DNA from: Anaerolineae bacterium
GTDB lineage: Bacteria > Chloroflexota > Anaerolineae > Aggregatilineales > Phototrophicaceae
DNA length: 64,000 nt
Assembly (NCBI GenBank): GCA_020849765.1
Contig: JADLAY010000065.1
Coordinates: 1-64,000 of the forward strand
Reading direction: 5' to 3'
The position numbers and the translations under genes were made by a program. This document shows, piece by piece, positions 8,773 through 17,450 of the stretch. Numbering within the stretch: the stretch's first letter is position 1; every line of letters begins with the position of its first letter. Below the pieces are notes generated by a model, which was given only the letters and a program-made list of their open reading frames with translations, searched no databases and was not told the DNA's origin.

Positions 8773-9795
8773 ATGCCACGCACACGCTGGGGAATCTTGG
8801 GTACGGGTTATATCGCCGGACTGCTGGCTGAGGGTCTGACGGCGCTCGAAGACGCCGAGCTGGTCGCGGTCGGTTCACGGTCGCAGGCGAGCGCCGATGC
8901 CTTCGCCGCCACATGGGGCGCCAAACACAGCCACGGCAGCTATGAAGCGCTGGTTGCCGATCCGGACGTCGACGTGATCTACGTCGCGACGCCGCATCCC
9001 TTCCACTACGAAAACACGCTGCTCTGCCTCAACGCGGGCAAACACGTGCTGGTCGAGAAGTCGTTCGCCATGAACGCGCGCCAGGCGGGTGAGATGATCG
9101 CCCTCGCGCGGCAAAAGGGCCTGTTCATGATGGAGGCGATGTGGACGCGCTTCCAACCGGCGATGATCCAGGTGCGCAAGTGGATCGCCGACGGCGAAAT
9201 CGGCGACGTGCAGCTCGTGCGCGCCAACCTGTCGTTCGACACCGACTTCAACCCGGAGAGCCGTCTGTTCAAGCCGGAGCTTGGCGGCGGGGCCATGCTC
9301 GACGTCGGCATCTACCCGATCTCGTTCGCCTACATGGTGCTCGGCTCGCCAAAGGCGATCCACAGCACGGCGACGCTCGGCCCAACCGGCACCGACGACC
9401 GCTCGGCCTACATGTTCGGCTACGAAGGCGGCAGGACGGCGCTGCTATCGTCCGCCGTGCGCCTGAACGTGCCGGTCGAGGCGGATATCATCGGCACCGG
9501 CGGCATGATCAAGGTGCACCAATCGTGGATCAACCCGCGCACGATCAGCCTGAGCAAGCTGGCGCCGGAGGGCGTCGTCAACCGCCTGATCGTCGAAGGC
9601 CGCCTGTACGACACGCAGACGCTCCACATCCCGACCGAGGGCAACGGCTACAACTACGAGGCGGCGGAAGTCGGGCGCTGCATTCACGCGGGCAAGCTCG
9701 AAAGCGACATCATGCCGCTCGACGAGACGCTCGACATCATGCGCACGATGGACACGATCCGCTCGCAATGGGGTCTGACCTACCCGAACGAATAA
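8773..9795 (+). CDS. Gfo/Idh/MocA family oxidoreductase
   Basis: A 340-residue NAD(P)-dependent oxidoreductase. An N-terminal Rossmann fold with GILGTGYIAG (residues 7-16) is followed by ATPHPFHYENTLLCLNAGKH and the family EK motif (E95-K96 in VEKSFAMN). The C-terminal alpha/beta domain includes GGGAMLDVGIYPI. It resembles sugar or trans-dihydrodiol dehydrogenases. The ATG at 8773 has GGGAGAAG upstream; a longer frame from 8626 only adds repeat DNA. Flanking repeat blocks suggest it is transcribed on its own. Confidence 0.93.
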   Translation: MPRTRWGILGTGYIAGLLAEGLTALEDAELVAVGSRSQASADAFAATWGAKHSHGSYEALVADPDVDVIYVATPHPFHYENTLLCLNAGKHVLVEKSFAMNARQAGEMIALARQKGLFMMEAMWTRFQPAMIQVRKWIADGEIGDVQLVRANLSFDTDFNPESRLFKPELGGGAMLDVGIYPISFAYMVLGSPKAIHSTATLGPTGTDDRSAYMFGYEGGRTALLSSAVRLNVPVEADIIGTGGMIKVHQSWINPRTISLSKLAPEGVVNRLIVEGRLYDTQTLHIPTEGNGYNYEAAEVGRCIHAGKLESDIMPLDETLDIMRTMDTIRSQWGLTYPNE

Positions 9796-9820
9796 CAGAT
9801 GCGGGAACGAAAAAAGGGGA

Positions 9821-9933
9821 CGGACGCCATCAATGGCGTCCCTACGACATCGTGATCAACGATTGAACGCGCGGACAGGGCGTGCCCTGTCCCAAGAACG
9901 GCCCTGTAGGGGCGAGGCGATGCCTCGCCCTCC
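9821..9933. repeat. Palindromic repeat cluster
   Basis: Members of the GTAGGG-palindrome-GTCCG family at 9821-9846, 9871-9893 (core AGGGC/GCCCT) and 9904-9933 (core CGAGGC/GCCTCG) fill most of the gap between the oxidoreductase and aldo/keto reductase genes. Confidence 0.7.
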
Positions 9934-9977
9934 CAACGCACCCCGCACACAACGAATCACATGAGGAGACAAAACGG

Positions 9978-10904
9978 ATGAAATATCGCCGGTTAGGAAA
10001 ATCGGATCTGCGCGTGTCGGTCGTCGGCGTCGGCACGTGGCAGTTTGGCGGCGAATGGGGCAAAGACTTCACGCAGAGCGAGGTCGACGGCCTGCTCGGC
10101 CGCGCGCTCGACCTGGGCATCAACCTGATCGACACGGCGGAATGCTACGGCGATCACCTGTCGGAAGAGTTCATCGGCCAGTCGATCAAGGGCCAGCGCG
10201 ACCAGTGGATTCTGGCGACCAAGTTCGGCCACGCCTTCACAGGCAACTTCCAGCGCGCGCAGTTGTGGTCGCCGGAGGCGGTCGAGAAGCAGCTTGACGA
10301 CTCGCTCAAGGCGCTGCAAACCGATCACATCGATCTCTACCAGTTCCACTCCGGCAGTTACGAGCAGTTCGACCAGCCGGAACTGTGGGAGATGCTCCAG
10401 CGGCAGGTGCAGGCGGGCAAGGTGCGCCATCTCGGCATTTCGATCAGCAGCCGCGGCGAGCAGATCCGCCTGGTGCGGCGCGCGCCGGAAGTCGGCGCCA
10501 GCGCGATCCAGGTCGTCTACAACCGCCTGGCGCGCGCTCCTGAAGAGGAGATCCTGCCTACCTGTGAGCAGCTTGACCTGGGTGTGCTGGCGCGCGTCCC
10601 GCTGGCGAGCGGCTACCTGAGCGGCAAATACAAGCCCGGCGCGACGTTCACGAACCCGACCGACGTGCGCTCCGAACACAACGACGCCGAGGTGCAGGAG
10701 ACTCTGCGCGAAGTCGAGCAGATCCGGCAGCGCGAGGTGCCGCCGGGCGTCGATATGGCCCAATGGGCGCTGGCCTGGTGCCTGCAGAACCCGGCCGTGA
10801 CCTGCGTCATCCCCGGCTGCAAATCGATCGCCCAGGTCGAATCGAACGCCGCCGCGGCAGACCTCGACATGGTGGCGGCGGATCATCCGCAGGCGGTCGT
10901 CTAG
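9978..10904 (+). CDS. Aldo/keto reductase
   Basis: A 308-residue TIM-barrel NADPH-dependent oxidoreductase. The catalytic tetrad is visible as D52 and Y57 (DTAECYG), K82 (ATKFGH) and H124 (YQFHSG). The start MKYRRLGKSDLRVS is typical of the YghZ/YdjG-like branch, and the C-terminal NPAVTCVIPGCKS matches the cofactor-binding end of the barrel. The ATG at 9978 follows a GAGGAG site. A physiological substrate is not evident. Confidence 0.94.
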   Translation: MKYRRLGKSDLRVSVVGVGTWQFGGEWGKDFTQSEVDGLLGRALDLGINLIDTAECYGDHLSEEFIGQSIKGQRDQWILATKFGHAFTGNFQRAQLWSPEAVEKQLDDSLKALQTDHIDLYQFHSGSYEQFDQPELWEMLQRQVQAGKVRHLGISISSRGEQIRLVRRAPEVGASAIQVVYNRLARAPEEEILPTCEQLDLGVLARVPLASGYLSGKYKPGATFTNPTDVRSEHNDAEVQETLREVEQIRQREVPPGVDMAQWALAWCLQNPAVTCVIPGCKSIAQVESNAAAADLDMVAADHPQAVV

Positions 10905-10934
10905 CGCGATTGCTGCCTCCATACACAAACCATT

Positions 10935-11015
10935 TGTACGGGCGGGATATATCCCGCCCCTACGATTCGCCCTAATTCCGCCCGTACCCCTTCCCCCAAT
11001 CCCGCCCGTACGATT
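10935..11015. repeat. GGGCGGGATATATCCCGCCC palindrome and related words
   Basis: A palindrome of the GTAGGG-related family near 10938-10965 is followed by two degenerate CCCGCCCGTAC words. The rest of the gap to the kinase gene holds an inverted GTACATG/CATGTAC pair (about 11087-11126), a possible control site for that gene. Confidence 0.55.
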
Positions 11016-11196
11016 TCCCCGCCTGCATCATTTCCCGCGCGCATATCCCCCGCAAACCATCACAAGGCAACCTTACAGCTTCTTGGGTACATGTCACCCC
11101 TATATTAGTAAGTAGTAGCATGTACGGCTGCGATTCGAGCGAGCACCAATTCCCAGCCGGACATGGTAGCACGTACAATTGACGGGAACGCGGCAT

Positions 11197-13254
11197 ATGT
11201 TCGTAGCGACACGTAAAGGGGTCATCGAGATCTGGCAGCAGATCACGCGGCCATCCCGCAGCATTCAACATGAATCGCTGCGCCAGCAGGCGGGTCTGGC
11301 CGTCTCATTACTGGCGGCACTGCTGTTCGTATCCCTCATCTTCGCGCCGATCTGGGCGCTGGCGAACACGGAATATCCAGAGGCGCCCTTCATCGCTGCG
11401 GCGTTGATCCTGGCGCTGGCCGCTGCCTATGCCTTCAGCCGTACCGAGCGCGCCATCATCGGCCAGATGATCGCCGTGCTGGCGCTGCCCGGTTTCGTCC
11501 TGGCGATCTTCTTCACCGCGACCGGCCCGATAGCCGACCGGATGCTGGCGCTCAATCTGCTCGTCATCACGACGCTTCTGATCAACATCTTCTTCGGGCA
11601 CCGGGTCACCATCGCCTTCACGTGCGTGACGGTGGTGTGCATCGCCGCGCTCTACTTCGTGCCCGGTGTGGAGCCGCTGGCGCCGTTCTCGTACATCGTG
11701 CCGATCACCGGCATGGCGACCTTTCTCATCATCATCGGCACCATCCTCGACAACGCGATGCACCGCATGCGCGAAAGCGAGGAGCGCTTCCGCAGCCTGT
11801 TCGAACAGTCGAATGATGCGGTCTTCATCCTCGATATGAACGGCGCGCCGATGAAGATGAACCAGCGCGCCGCCACCATGTTTGGCTACAGCTCCGACGA
11901 GTTGGCGGCCATCCGTTATTCGGATATGGTCGCGCCGTCCGAACGCGAACACAACCAGGAAGTCCTGCGCAAGATCATGGCTGGCGAAGACATGCCTCCG
12001 TTCGAGCGCACGTACAGCCGCAAGGATGGCAGCGAGCTTCGGGCAGAATCCAGCGTCGAGCTGGTGCGCGATGAGCAGGGCAAGGTGGTGCGCGTGCAGC
12101 TGGTCGTGCGTGACATCAGCGAGCGCAAACGGGCCGAGCAAGCGCTGCGCGAGCGTGACGAATATCTGCGCGCGGTCATCGCCAATGCGCCGAGCGGGAT
12201 CTATTTCTATCGCTGCATGGGCGATGCGGGGTTGGTGCTGGAGAAAGCCAACCCGGCGGCAGCCCGCATCCTGGGCGTCGATCACGAGCAGTTGATCGGC
12301 AAGCCGATTGAAGAGGCGTTTCCCGGCCTCGACCAGACGGATATCCCCGCCCATTTCAAAGAGATCGCCGAGAATGGTAATCCGCTGCACCTGAAGGAGC
12401 TGACCTACTACGACAGCGGCACCGGCGGCATCTTCGAAATCCAGGCCTTTCAGACCATCCCTGGCCACATGGCCGTCTTCTTCGTCGATATCACCGAGCG
12501 CAAACGTGCCGAGCAGCAGGCTCTGGCGCTGGCGGTCGAGAAAGAACGCATCAACGTGCTCAAGCAGTTCGTCGAGAACGCCTCGCACGAGCTGCGGACG
12601 CCGCTCGCCATCATCAACACCAAGACCTTTCTGCTCGAACGGGCGCCGACCGAGGAGGCACGCCTGCGGCAGACCGAAAACATCCGGGAGCAGACCGCCC
12701 GCCTGGTCAAGCTGCTGGAGATGATGAACCACATGGTCATGCTCGACAGCGACATCCCGTTCGCTTTCCAGACGGCGGACGTCAACGAGCTGCTGCGCCA
12801 GGTGATCGCGCGGGCGAGCGTGGCGACCAAGGAGAAAGCGCTGACGGTCGAGGTCGAGTCGGATGCACCGCTGCTGGTCGCCTGCGTCGACATCTCATGG
12901 CTGGAAGAAGCGCTGCAAAACCTGGTCGATAACGCGATCCGCTTCACGCCGGAACAAGGCTCGATCACCGCCCATCCCTACGGCCACGACCAGAGCGTCG
13001 TCATCGAAATCCGTGATACCGGCATCGGCATCAAACCGGAGTCGCTGCCGCACATCTTCGAGCGCTTCTGGCGCGAAGACGACGCCCACAGCACGCCCGG
13101 CTTCGGCCTGGGGCTGTCGATTGCGCAGAAGGTGGTCGAGCACCACGACGGCAAGATCGAGGTCGAAAGCCACCAGGGCAGCGGCAGCATCTTCCGCGTC
13201 ATCCTGCCTGCCGGCGCCGACCAATGCCCGGAGCGCATCGACTTATTCGGCTAA
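11197..13254 (+). CDS. Membrane-bound PAS sensor histidine kinase
   Basis: A 685-residue sensor kinase. About five or six membrane helices (residues 35-185) are followed by a PAS domain (about 195-305, SEERFRSLFEQSNDAVFILD), a second PAS-like domain (about 320-435), a HisKA domain with phospho-acceptor H464 in ENASHELRTPLA, and a HATPase_c domain with NLVDNAIRFTP, DTGIGI and GFGLGLSIA boxes. The ATG at 11197 is used; a TTG at 11179 is possible. No response regulator gene is next to it, so it is an orphan kinase here. The ligand is unknown. Confidence 0.93.
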   Translation: MFVATRKGVIEIWQQITRPSRSIQHESLRQQAGLAVSLLAALLFVSLIFAPIWALANTEYPEAPFIAAALILALAAAYAFSRTERAIIGQMIAVLALPGFVLAIFFTATGPIADRMLALNLLVITTLLINIFFGHRVTIAFTCVTVVCIAALYFVPGVEPLAPFSYIVPITGMATFLIIIGTILDNAMHRMRESEERFRSLFEQSNDAVFILDMNGAPMKMNQRAATMFGYSSDELAAIRYSDMVAPSEREHNQEVLRKIMAGEDMPPFERTYSRKDGSELRAESSVELVRDEQGKVVRVQLVVRDISERKRAEQALRERDEYLRAVIANAPSGIYFYRCMGDAGLVLEKANPAAARILGVDHEQLIGKPIEEAFPGLDQTDIPAHFKEIAENGNPLHLKELTYYDSGTGGIFEIQAFQTIPGHMAVFFVDITERKRAEQQALALAVEKERINVLKQFVENASHELRTPLAIINTKTFLLERAPTEEARLRQTENIREQTARLVKLLEMMNHMVMLDSDIPFAFQTADVNELLRQVIARASVATKEKALTVEVESDAPLLVACVDISWLEEALQNLVDNAIRFTPEQGSITAHPYGHDQSVVIEIRDTGIGIKPESLPHIFERFWREDDAHSTPGFGLGLSIAQKVVEHHDGKIEVESHQGSGSIFRVILPAGADQCPERIDLFG

Positions 13255-13291
13255 AAGGACGAGCGCGTGGTCTCCCCATAACCGGCTCGAT

Positions 13292-13313
13292 GGAGGGCGA
13301 CGGATCGCCCTCC
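13292..13313. repeat. Inverted repeat downstream of the kinase
   Basis: A 9-bp perfect inverted repeat (GGAGGGCGA with TCGCCCTCC, 4-nt loop) lies 38 bp past the kinase stop codon. It lacks a T-run, so termination would have to be factor-dependent or the hairpin is only an mRNA end structure. Confidence 0.45.
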
Positions 13314-13410
13314 GCGTCGCTTCGCCGCCGATTTCCCACCCCCCAACCCCTTGCCAATTAGCTCATTTGTGCTATACAATAACGCTATCAAATAGAACGG
13401 GTGAGCGATT

Positions 13411-13638
13411 ATGATATTGGTAGAACGCTTCTACGCCTGCACCACCTGCAGAACCATCGGCAGTTATAACCTCGTCGCCGGGGGCTATTCCGACATGCCG
13501 CCGCAAGAGTTGGTGCACCATTTCCACCGGGGCAGGCCCGGCATCCGCCTGGGCTTCAAGAGCGAGCTGGCCGCGCGCCAATGGCTGGAGGCACATCCGC
13601 GCCAGAACGCCTCCGAGGTCGACGGCAACGCCAGTTGA
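13411..13638 (+). CDS. Small hypothetical protein
   Basis: A 75-residue frame with an ATG start, preceded by a weakly conserved GGGTGAG and an AT-rich stretch (about 13370-13395) that could hold a promoter. The product begins MILVERFYACTTCRTIGSY, with a single CxxC, and ends hydrophilic. The third codon positions are GC-rich as in neighbouring genes. No family is recognised. It could be a small zinc- or redox-linked protein, but one CxxC pair alone does not show that. The antisense frame over it looks like a shadow. Confidence 0.4.
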   Translation: MILVERFYACTTCRTIGSYNLVAGGYSDMPPQELVHHFHRGRPGIRLGFKSELAARQWLEAHPRQNASEVDGNAS

Positions 13639-13832
13639 TCCGGCGGGCCGCCGTGCGTGGGTGATTGACTCGCCGCCAAAATAGGTGCATGATGAAGATG
13701 AGGGTACACGTTGTTGAAAGGCAGACCGTTTTGACGGATTCCATCTCACAACTGCATCGCTCCACTGAAGAACCTGCTCGTTGAGGCAGGACTCAAACGC
13801 CCAGTCGGGTGTTTCTCCGTATCGACTCAGCA

Positions 13833-13860
13833 CAATCGCGCTCTCACAGGCGCGATTGTC
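13833..13860. repeat. Inverted repeat at the start of the hairpin island
   Basis: ACAATCGCGC at 13833-13842 pairs with GCGCGATTGT at 13851-13860 around an 8-nt loop. It is the first of a string of perfect hairpins running to about 14283. Confidence 0.6.
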
Positions 13861-13893
13861 GTTTGTGGGGATGACTGCGAGCCTCTCGCAACC

Positions 13894-14040
13894 GACGCCA
13901 GGGACTCAAGCCCCTGGCTAAGCTTGCGCCCCATGAAATGGGGCTTGGATACCAACGCTGCATGCAAATGGTTTGAAAGCCCGCTTGAGCGGGCGCAACC
14001 CGAGCCGGATGATTGATCATCCGGCGGGCGGCCTCTCGCG
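13894..14040. repeat. 147-bp multi-hairpin repeat, copy 1
   Basis: This unit recurs at 14136-14282 with only four mismatches. It contains four consecutive inverted repeats: GCCAGGG/CCCTGGC, GCCCCAT/ATGGGGC (3-nt loop), GCCCGCT/AGCGGGC (2-nt loop) and CCGGATGAT/ATCATCCGG (2-nt loop). It encodes no protein that I can support. Confidence 0.85.
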
Positions 14041-14059
14041 ACGACTCGCCGTAGCGTCG

Positions 14060-14115
14060 CCCGACCATTCGATGGTCGGGCTGGGCGTGTTGGGAAGCCA
14101 TCTGGAAGATGGCTG
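14060..14115. repeat. Two hairpins between the 147-bp copies
   Basis: CCCGACCAT/ATGGTCGGG (14060-14080, loop TCG) and AGCCATCT/AGATGGCT (14097-14115, loop GGA) continue the hairpin string between the two long copies. Confidence 0.7.
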
Positions 14116-14135
14116 ATCGGGAATGCGCACACGAC

Positions 14136-14282
14136 GACGCCAGGGACTCAAGCCCCTGGCTAAGCTTGCGCCCCATGAAATGGGGCTTGGATACCAACGC
14201 TGTGTGCAAATGATTTGAAAGCCCGCTTGAGCGGGCGCAACCCTAGCCGGATGATTGATCATCCGGCGGGCGGCCTCTCGCG
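14136..14282. repeat. 147-bp multi-hairpin repeat, copy 2
   Basis: A direct repeat of 13894-14040, offset by 242 bp. The four differences lie in the linkers between stems (for example GCATGCAAATGG versus GTGTGCAAATGA), so every stem is preserved exactly. Confidence 0.85.
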
Positions 14283-14378
14283 TCGGGCGCCCATCTTGAC
14301 AATCAGAGGCTCCCTACACGATCATTGCGCGATTAGAACGGCACGGCGCATCTCCAAGGCGCATGAACAACCTCAACC

Positions 14379-14768
14379 ATGAATGATCTTCTTCCCTACC
14401 TGCTCTTGACCGTCGCCCTGGTGATCGTCGCCGTGGTCGCAGGCCGCGCGCTGCGCCAGCGCCGGATCAAGCCTGCATCCGCCCCGCCCGCGTGGGTTTC
14501 GCGCAAGCCGGAGCATTTCCTGCCCGGCGAGGAGTACTGCGAACTGCGGGCCGACTTCAACTACACGAATGATACGCCAGCGACCTCGCGCGTCACCCTC
14601 TACACCTTCAACGGCGCCAACCGGGGCCGCGCAGTGCTCGCGGACCGGATGACCGAACCTGATTTCAACCAGCAGCGGGACGCGCTCAAGCGCGAAGGCT
14701 GGCGTGAGGAACACTCGTCAGCCGACAAAGAAGGCCAGTCGTACTTCTACCGCCGTTCCGCACCCTGA
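14379..14768 (+). CDS. Small single-pass membrane protein, hypothetical
   Basis: A 129-residue protein with one N-terminal membrane helix (about residues 5-22, LLPYLLLTVALVIVAVVAG), a short basic stretch (RALRQRRIK), and a soluble domain of about 90 residues with WVSRKPEHFLPGEEYCEL and a charged C-terminus. The topology suggests a membrane-anchored domain, its side uncertain. No family is recognised. It starts about 95 bp after the hairpin island and 87 bp before the next membrane-protein gene. Confidence 0.75.
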   Translation: MNDLLPYLLLTVALVIVAVVAGRALRQRRIKPASAPPAWVSRKPEHFLPGEEYCELRADFNYTNDTPATSRVTLYTFNGANRGRAVLADRMTEPDFNQQRDALKREGWREEHSSADKEGQSYFYRRSAP

Positions 14769-14855
14769 ACGAGCGCACGGCCACATTGCCACCTCACCCG
14801 CGTCTCCTGGTACAATCCCCGGCCTGATCGCCACTGCCCAGGGGAGAGTGGACGC

Positions 14856-15959
14856 ATGTCAGAGACGAAACATCCGGCGGCGCGCGTGCGCAGGCCGGTC
14901 CTCAATCGCAACGCGCCGGACTATCTGCTGCTAATGGTCGTCGCCTTTGGCGTGACGGTCGTCGGTACGCGCGCCTTCTTGCAGATCACTGGCTTTCCAC
15001 AGCTCGGCAACGAGACATTTCACATCGCCCATGCGCTCTGGGGCGGGCTGCTGCTCCTGATCGGCGGCTGGCTGATGCTGATGTTCGCCAACCGTTGGAT
15101 CTTCCGGCTGGCGGCGGTGGCGGCGGGCGCGGGCGTCGGCCTATTCATCGACGAGGTCGGCAAGTTCATCACCCAGACGACCGACTACTTCTTCCCACTG
15201 GCCGCGCCGATCATCTACGCAGCATTCCTGATCACCGTTTTCGTCTATCTGGTCGTGCGCCGCCCGCGGGCACAAGATGCGCGCGCAGCCATGTACACCA
15301 TCCTCGAAGACCTGCAGGAAGTGCTCGACCGCGACCTCAACGACGACGAGCGCGAGGCCCTGCTCGACCGCCTCTCACAGGTGATCGCGGACAGCCAGCG
15401 CGACGACCTGCGCCATCTGGCCGAGATGCTGCGCAGCTTCATCGAGTCGGACACGGTGCCGATCAGGACGCGAGCGACCACGCCATGGGATCGGCTGCTG
15501 GAATGGCTGCACAAGGTGGAGGTACGCTGGCTGCCGCGTGGTCGCTACCGGATGCTGATCGTGGCGGCAGTCGCCGTGACCAGCATCGGCTCGCTGATCG
15601 CGATCGCCGCCCTGGCCGCGTTGATCTTCGATCCGCAGGGGCGGGCTGAACTCATCTCGCTCCTGATCGAAGCGCCGCAGGTGACCGGAGACGCCAGCCT
15701 GCTCTCCTACCTGACGATGATCATCCTGGAAGCGATCGGCGCGCTGCTGATGGGGATCGCGGCCGTGCTCTATGTGCGCGGTAACGACTTACTCGGCAGC
15801 CGCATCGCCTCGCTGGCGCTGGTCGTCTCGCTGACGCTGACCAACGTGCTCGGCTTCTACTTCGATCAGTTCGCCATGATCGCGACGGTGCTCTTCCAGT
15901 TGGGGCTGCTGCTGGCGATCGTCCGCTATCAGCAGCGTTTCGCGCTCGCCACGGCCTGA
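14856..15959 (+). CDS. Multi-pass membrane protein, hypothetical
   Basis: A 367-residue integral membrane protein. Four helices lie within residues 25-135, then an acidic and basic soluble section of about 90 residues (DLQEVLDRDLNDDEREALLDR), then about four more helices (225-360). The motif GVGLFIDEVGKFITQTTDYF between helices 3 and 4 carries acidic and lysine residues in the membrane. Similar hypothetical proteins occur in Actinobacteria and Chloroflexota, to my knowledge without an assigned role. It may be co-transcribed with the upstream small membrane protein. Confidence 0.85.
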   Translation: MSETKHPAARVRRPVLNRNAPDYLLLMVVAFGVTVVGTRAFLQITGFPQLGNETFHIAHALWGGLLLLIGGWLMLMFANRWIFRLAAVAAGAGVGLFIDEVGKFITQTTDYFFPLAAPIIYAAFLITVFVYLVVRRPRAQDARAAMYTILEDLQEVLDRDLNDDEREALLDRLSQVIADSQRDDLRHLAEMLRSFIESDTVPIRTRATTPWDRLLEWLHKVEVRWLPRGRYRMLIVAAVAVTSIGSLIAIAALAALIFDPQGRAELISLLIEAPQVTGDASLLSYLTMIILEAIGALLMGIAAVLYVRGNDLLGSRIASLALVVSLTLTNVLGFYFDQFAMIATVLFQLGLLLAIVRYQQRFALATA

Positions 15960-15965
15960 GCGGCG

Positions 15966-16835
15966 CTACATACGCGGCGGCCCGCGCCGGATCAACTCGA
16001 CCATCTGCCGGGTATGCTCTGGCTGCCACGGCTTCTCCCAGTCGGCGCCGAAACGCCACGGGCTGACGTCCTCGACCCACCAGGTGACGCCGACGTCCGC
16101 GAACGGTTGGATCACCGCCGCCGCACTGTCCCATCGCTCGTCGGGCACGCGGCCACCGTTGACGGCATCGAACGGCGCATCCGAAGTCCTCTGCGAGCGG
16201 ATGTAGGCCAGCGCTTCACGCCACGTCTCCGGTGTCATGCCGCCGTCCCACAAGATCGGGAAGTAGCCATCGTAGCGCGCCGCCCGCCGCATCGGCCGCT
16301 TGTTCGGCCAGTTGCCGCCGACCCAGATCGGGATGCGCGGCGTCTGGATCGGCGTCGGCTGGAACGTGACTTCGTCGATGTGGTAGTGCTGGCCGTCGTA
16401 ACGAAACGGCTTGCCCGTCCACAACCCGTTGAGGATGTCGAGCCCTTCGTCGAGCATGAGCGCGCGCTGTTTGGCGTCGGTCGGCTCGCCGAAGAAGCCG
16501 AAATCCCACTGCGCCGGTTCGCCCAGCCCGACGCCGAGCGTCAGCCGCCCGTGCGAGAGCCGGTCAATGCCGACCGTCTGCCGCGCCAGCACCCACGGAC
16601 GACGCCGGGCCAACGGCGTGATCATCGTGCCGATGCGAATCGTCGTCGTGCGCTGCGCCATCACCGCCAGCGCGATCCACGGGTCGACGTTCGGGTGAAA
16701 CGTCGGGTCGAAAAAGACGTGATCCCAGATGAAGAAGCCGTCCCAGCCGAGCGCCTCGGCTTCGTGCGCCGTCTCGCCCAGGAAGGCCAGATCGGCAAAG
16801 TCGCCAAATGGGGGCATCGAGATCCCAAAGTACAT
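15966..16835 (-). CDS. LLM-class flavin-dependent oxidoreductase
   Basis: A 289-residue TIM-barrel protein of the bacterial luciferase-like family, using FMN or F420. It shows MYFGISMPPFGDFADLAFL, GWDGFFIWDH, the cofactor segment RIGTMITPLARRRPWVLARQ and GVGLGEP, then TFQPTPIQTPRIPIWVGG. It has an AGGAGG ribosome site just before the ATG. The next gene upstream encodes a Ddn-like protein, so an F420-linked function is plausible. The substrate is unknown. Confidence 0.92.
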   Translation of the reverse strand: MYFGISMPPFGDFADLAFLGETAHEAEALGWDGFFIWDHVFFDPTFHPNVDPWIALAVMAQRTTTIRIGTMITPLARRRPWVLARQTVGIDRLSHGRLTLGVGLGEPAQWDFGFFGEPTDAKQRALMLDEGLDILNGLWTGKPFRYDGQHYHIDEVTFQPTPIQTPRIPIWVGGNWPNKRPMRRAARYDGYFPILWDGGMTPETWREALAYIRSQRTSDAPFDAVNGGRVPDERWDSAAAVIQPFADVGVTWWVEDVSPWRFGADWEKPWQPEHTRQMVELIRRGPPRM

Positions 16836-16943
16836 CGCGTCCTCCTGTCTGTACGCCGCTAGATGTCCGCGCAGCGCCAGACTGAGTCGCTCAGCCCACG
16901 ACCCACCTGATCTATCAAGTCCCTCGCCATGAGGGTGATGGCT

Positions 16944-17429
16944 TCAGGGTGAGGGCGCAGATGCCCCGTCCAGCGGGCGAATGACGACCAGTGCCAGGTG
17001 CGCGGCGGCGCCTTCGAGCTGCTCGCGCGTCGGGTGCGGCGGCAGATGCTCCGCCCGCAGCATCGCGCCGACCATGCGCGGATGGCGCTGCAAGCGCAGA
17101 TCGAGGAACGCCGCGATGCGCGCGCGGTCGGTCGTCACCTCGGCCAGCCCGTCGAAGCGGCGCGCCTTGACGCGTACGCTCACGTGCGGATCGGCCAGGA
17201 TGTTGCGGCACCAATCCGCGTCGAGGCCACGCGACGAGCCGACATAGTAGACGCCGTCGAGTTCTTCGTACTGCACAGGCGTGACGCGCGGCAGCCCTGA
17301 ACGACGCCCGCGCGTCGTCAGCAGCAGGACGATGCGCCCGATCAACGGGCCAAGCCCGATCGCATAGGCCAGCTGCGGCGGCCGCTTGATCGTCCGCAGC
17401 AGCCGCCGGGGCAAGTGCCGGAAGTCCAT
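16944..17429 (-). CDS. Nitroreductase/deazaflavin-dependent (Ddn-like) family protein
   Basis: A 161-residue split-barrel protein of the F420-dependent Ddn/DUF385 family. It shows LLTTRGRRSGLPRVTPVQYEEL, VGSSRGLDADWCRNILADP and VRVKARRFDGLAEV in the usual order, and a basic N-terminus. These proteins use reduced F420 to reduce quinones or nitro compounds, often at the membrane. It has a strong AAGGAGG ribosome site and starts 21 bp after the alpha/beta hydrolase gene, so these two are an operon. It supports the presence of F420 in the host. Confidence 0.88.
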   Translation of the reverse strand: MDFRHLPRRLLRTIKRPPQLAYAIGLGPLIGRIVLLLTTRGRRSGLPRVTPVQYEELDGVYYVGSSRGLDADWCRNILADPHVSVRVKARRFDGLAEVTTDRARIAAFLDLRLQRHPRMVGAMLRAEHLPPHPTREQLEGAAAHLALVVIRPLDGASAPSP

Positions 17430-17450
17430 CGTCGCCTCCTTGCCCGCCGC

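Noticed and set aside
13827..14262. Overlapping minus-strand frames of 81-121 residues over the hairpin island
   Set aside because: They arise from the duplicated 147-bp unit, share repeated peptide segments and have no ribosome site.
13894..14282. A possible CRISPR array
   Set aside because: There are only two long copies 95 bp apart, made of internal palindromes, with no regular spacers and no cas genes in the window.
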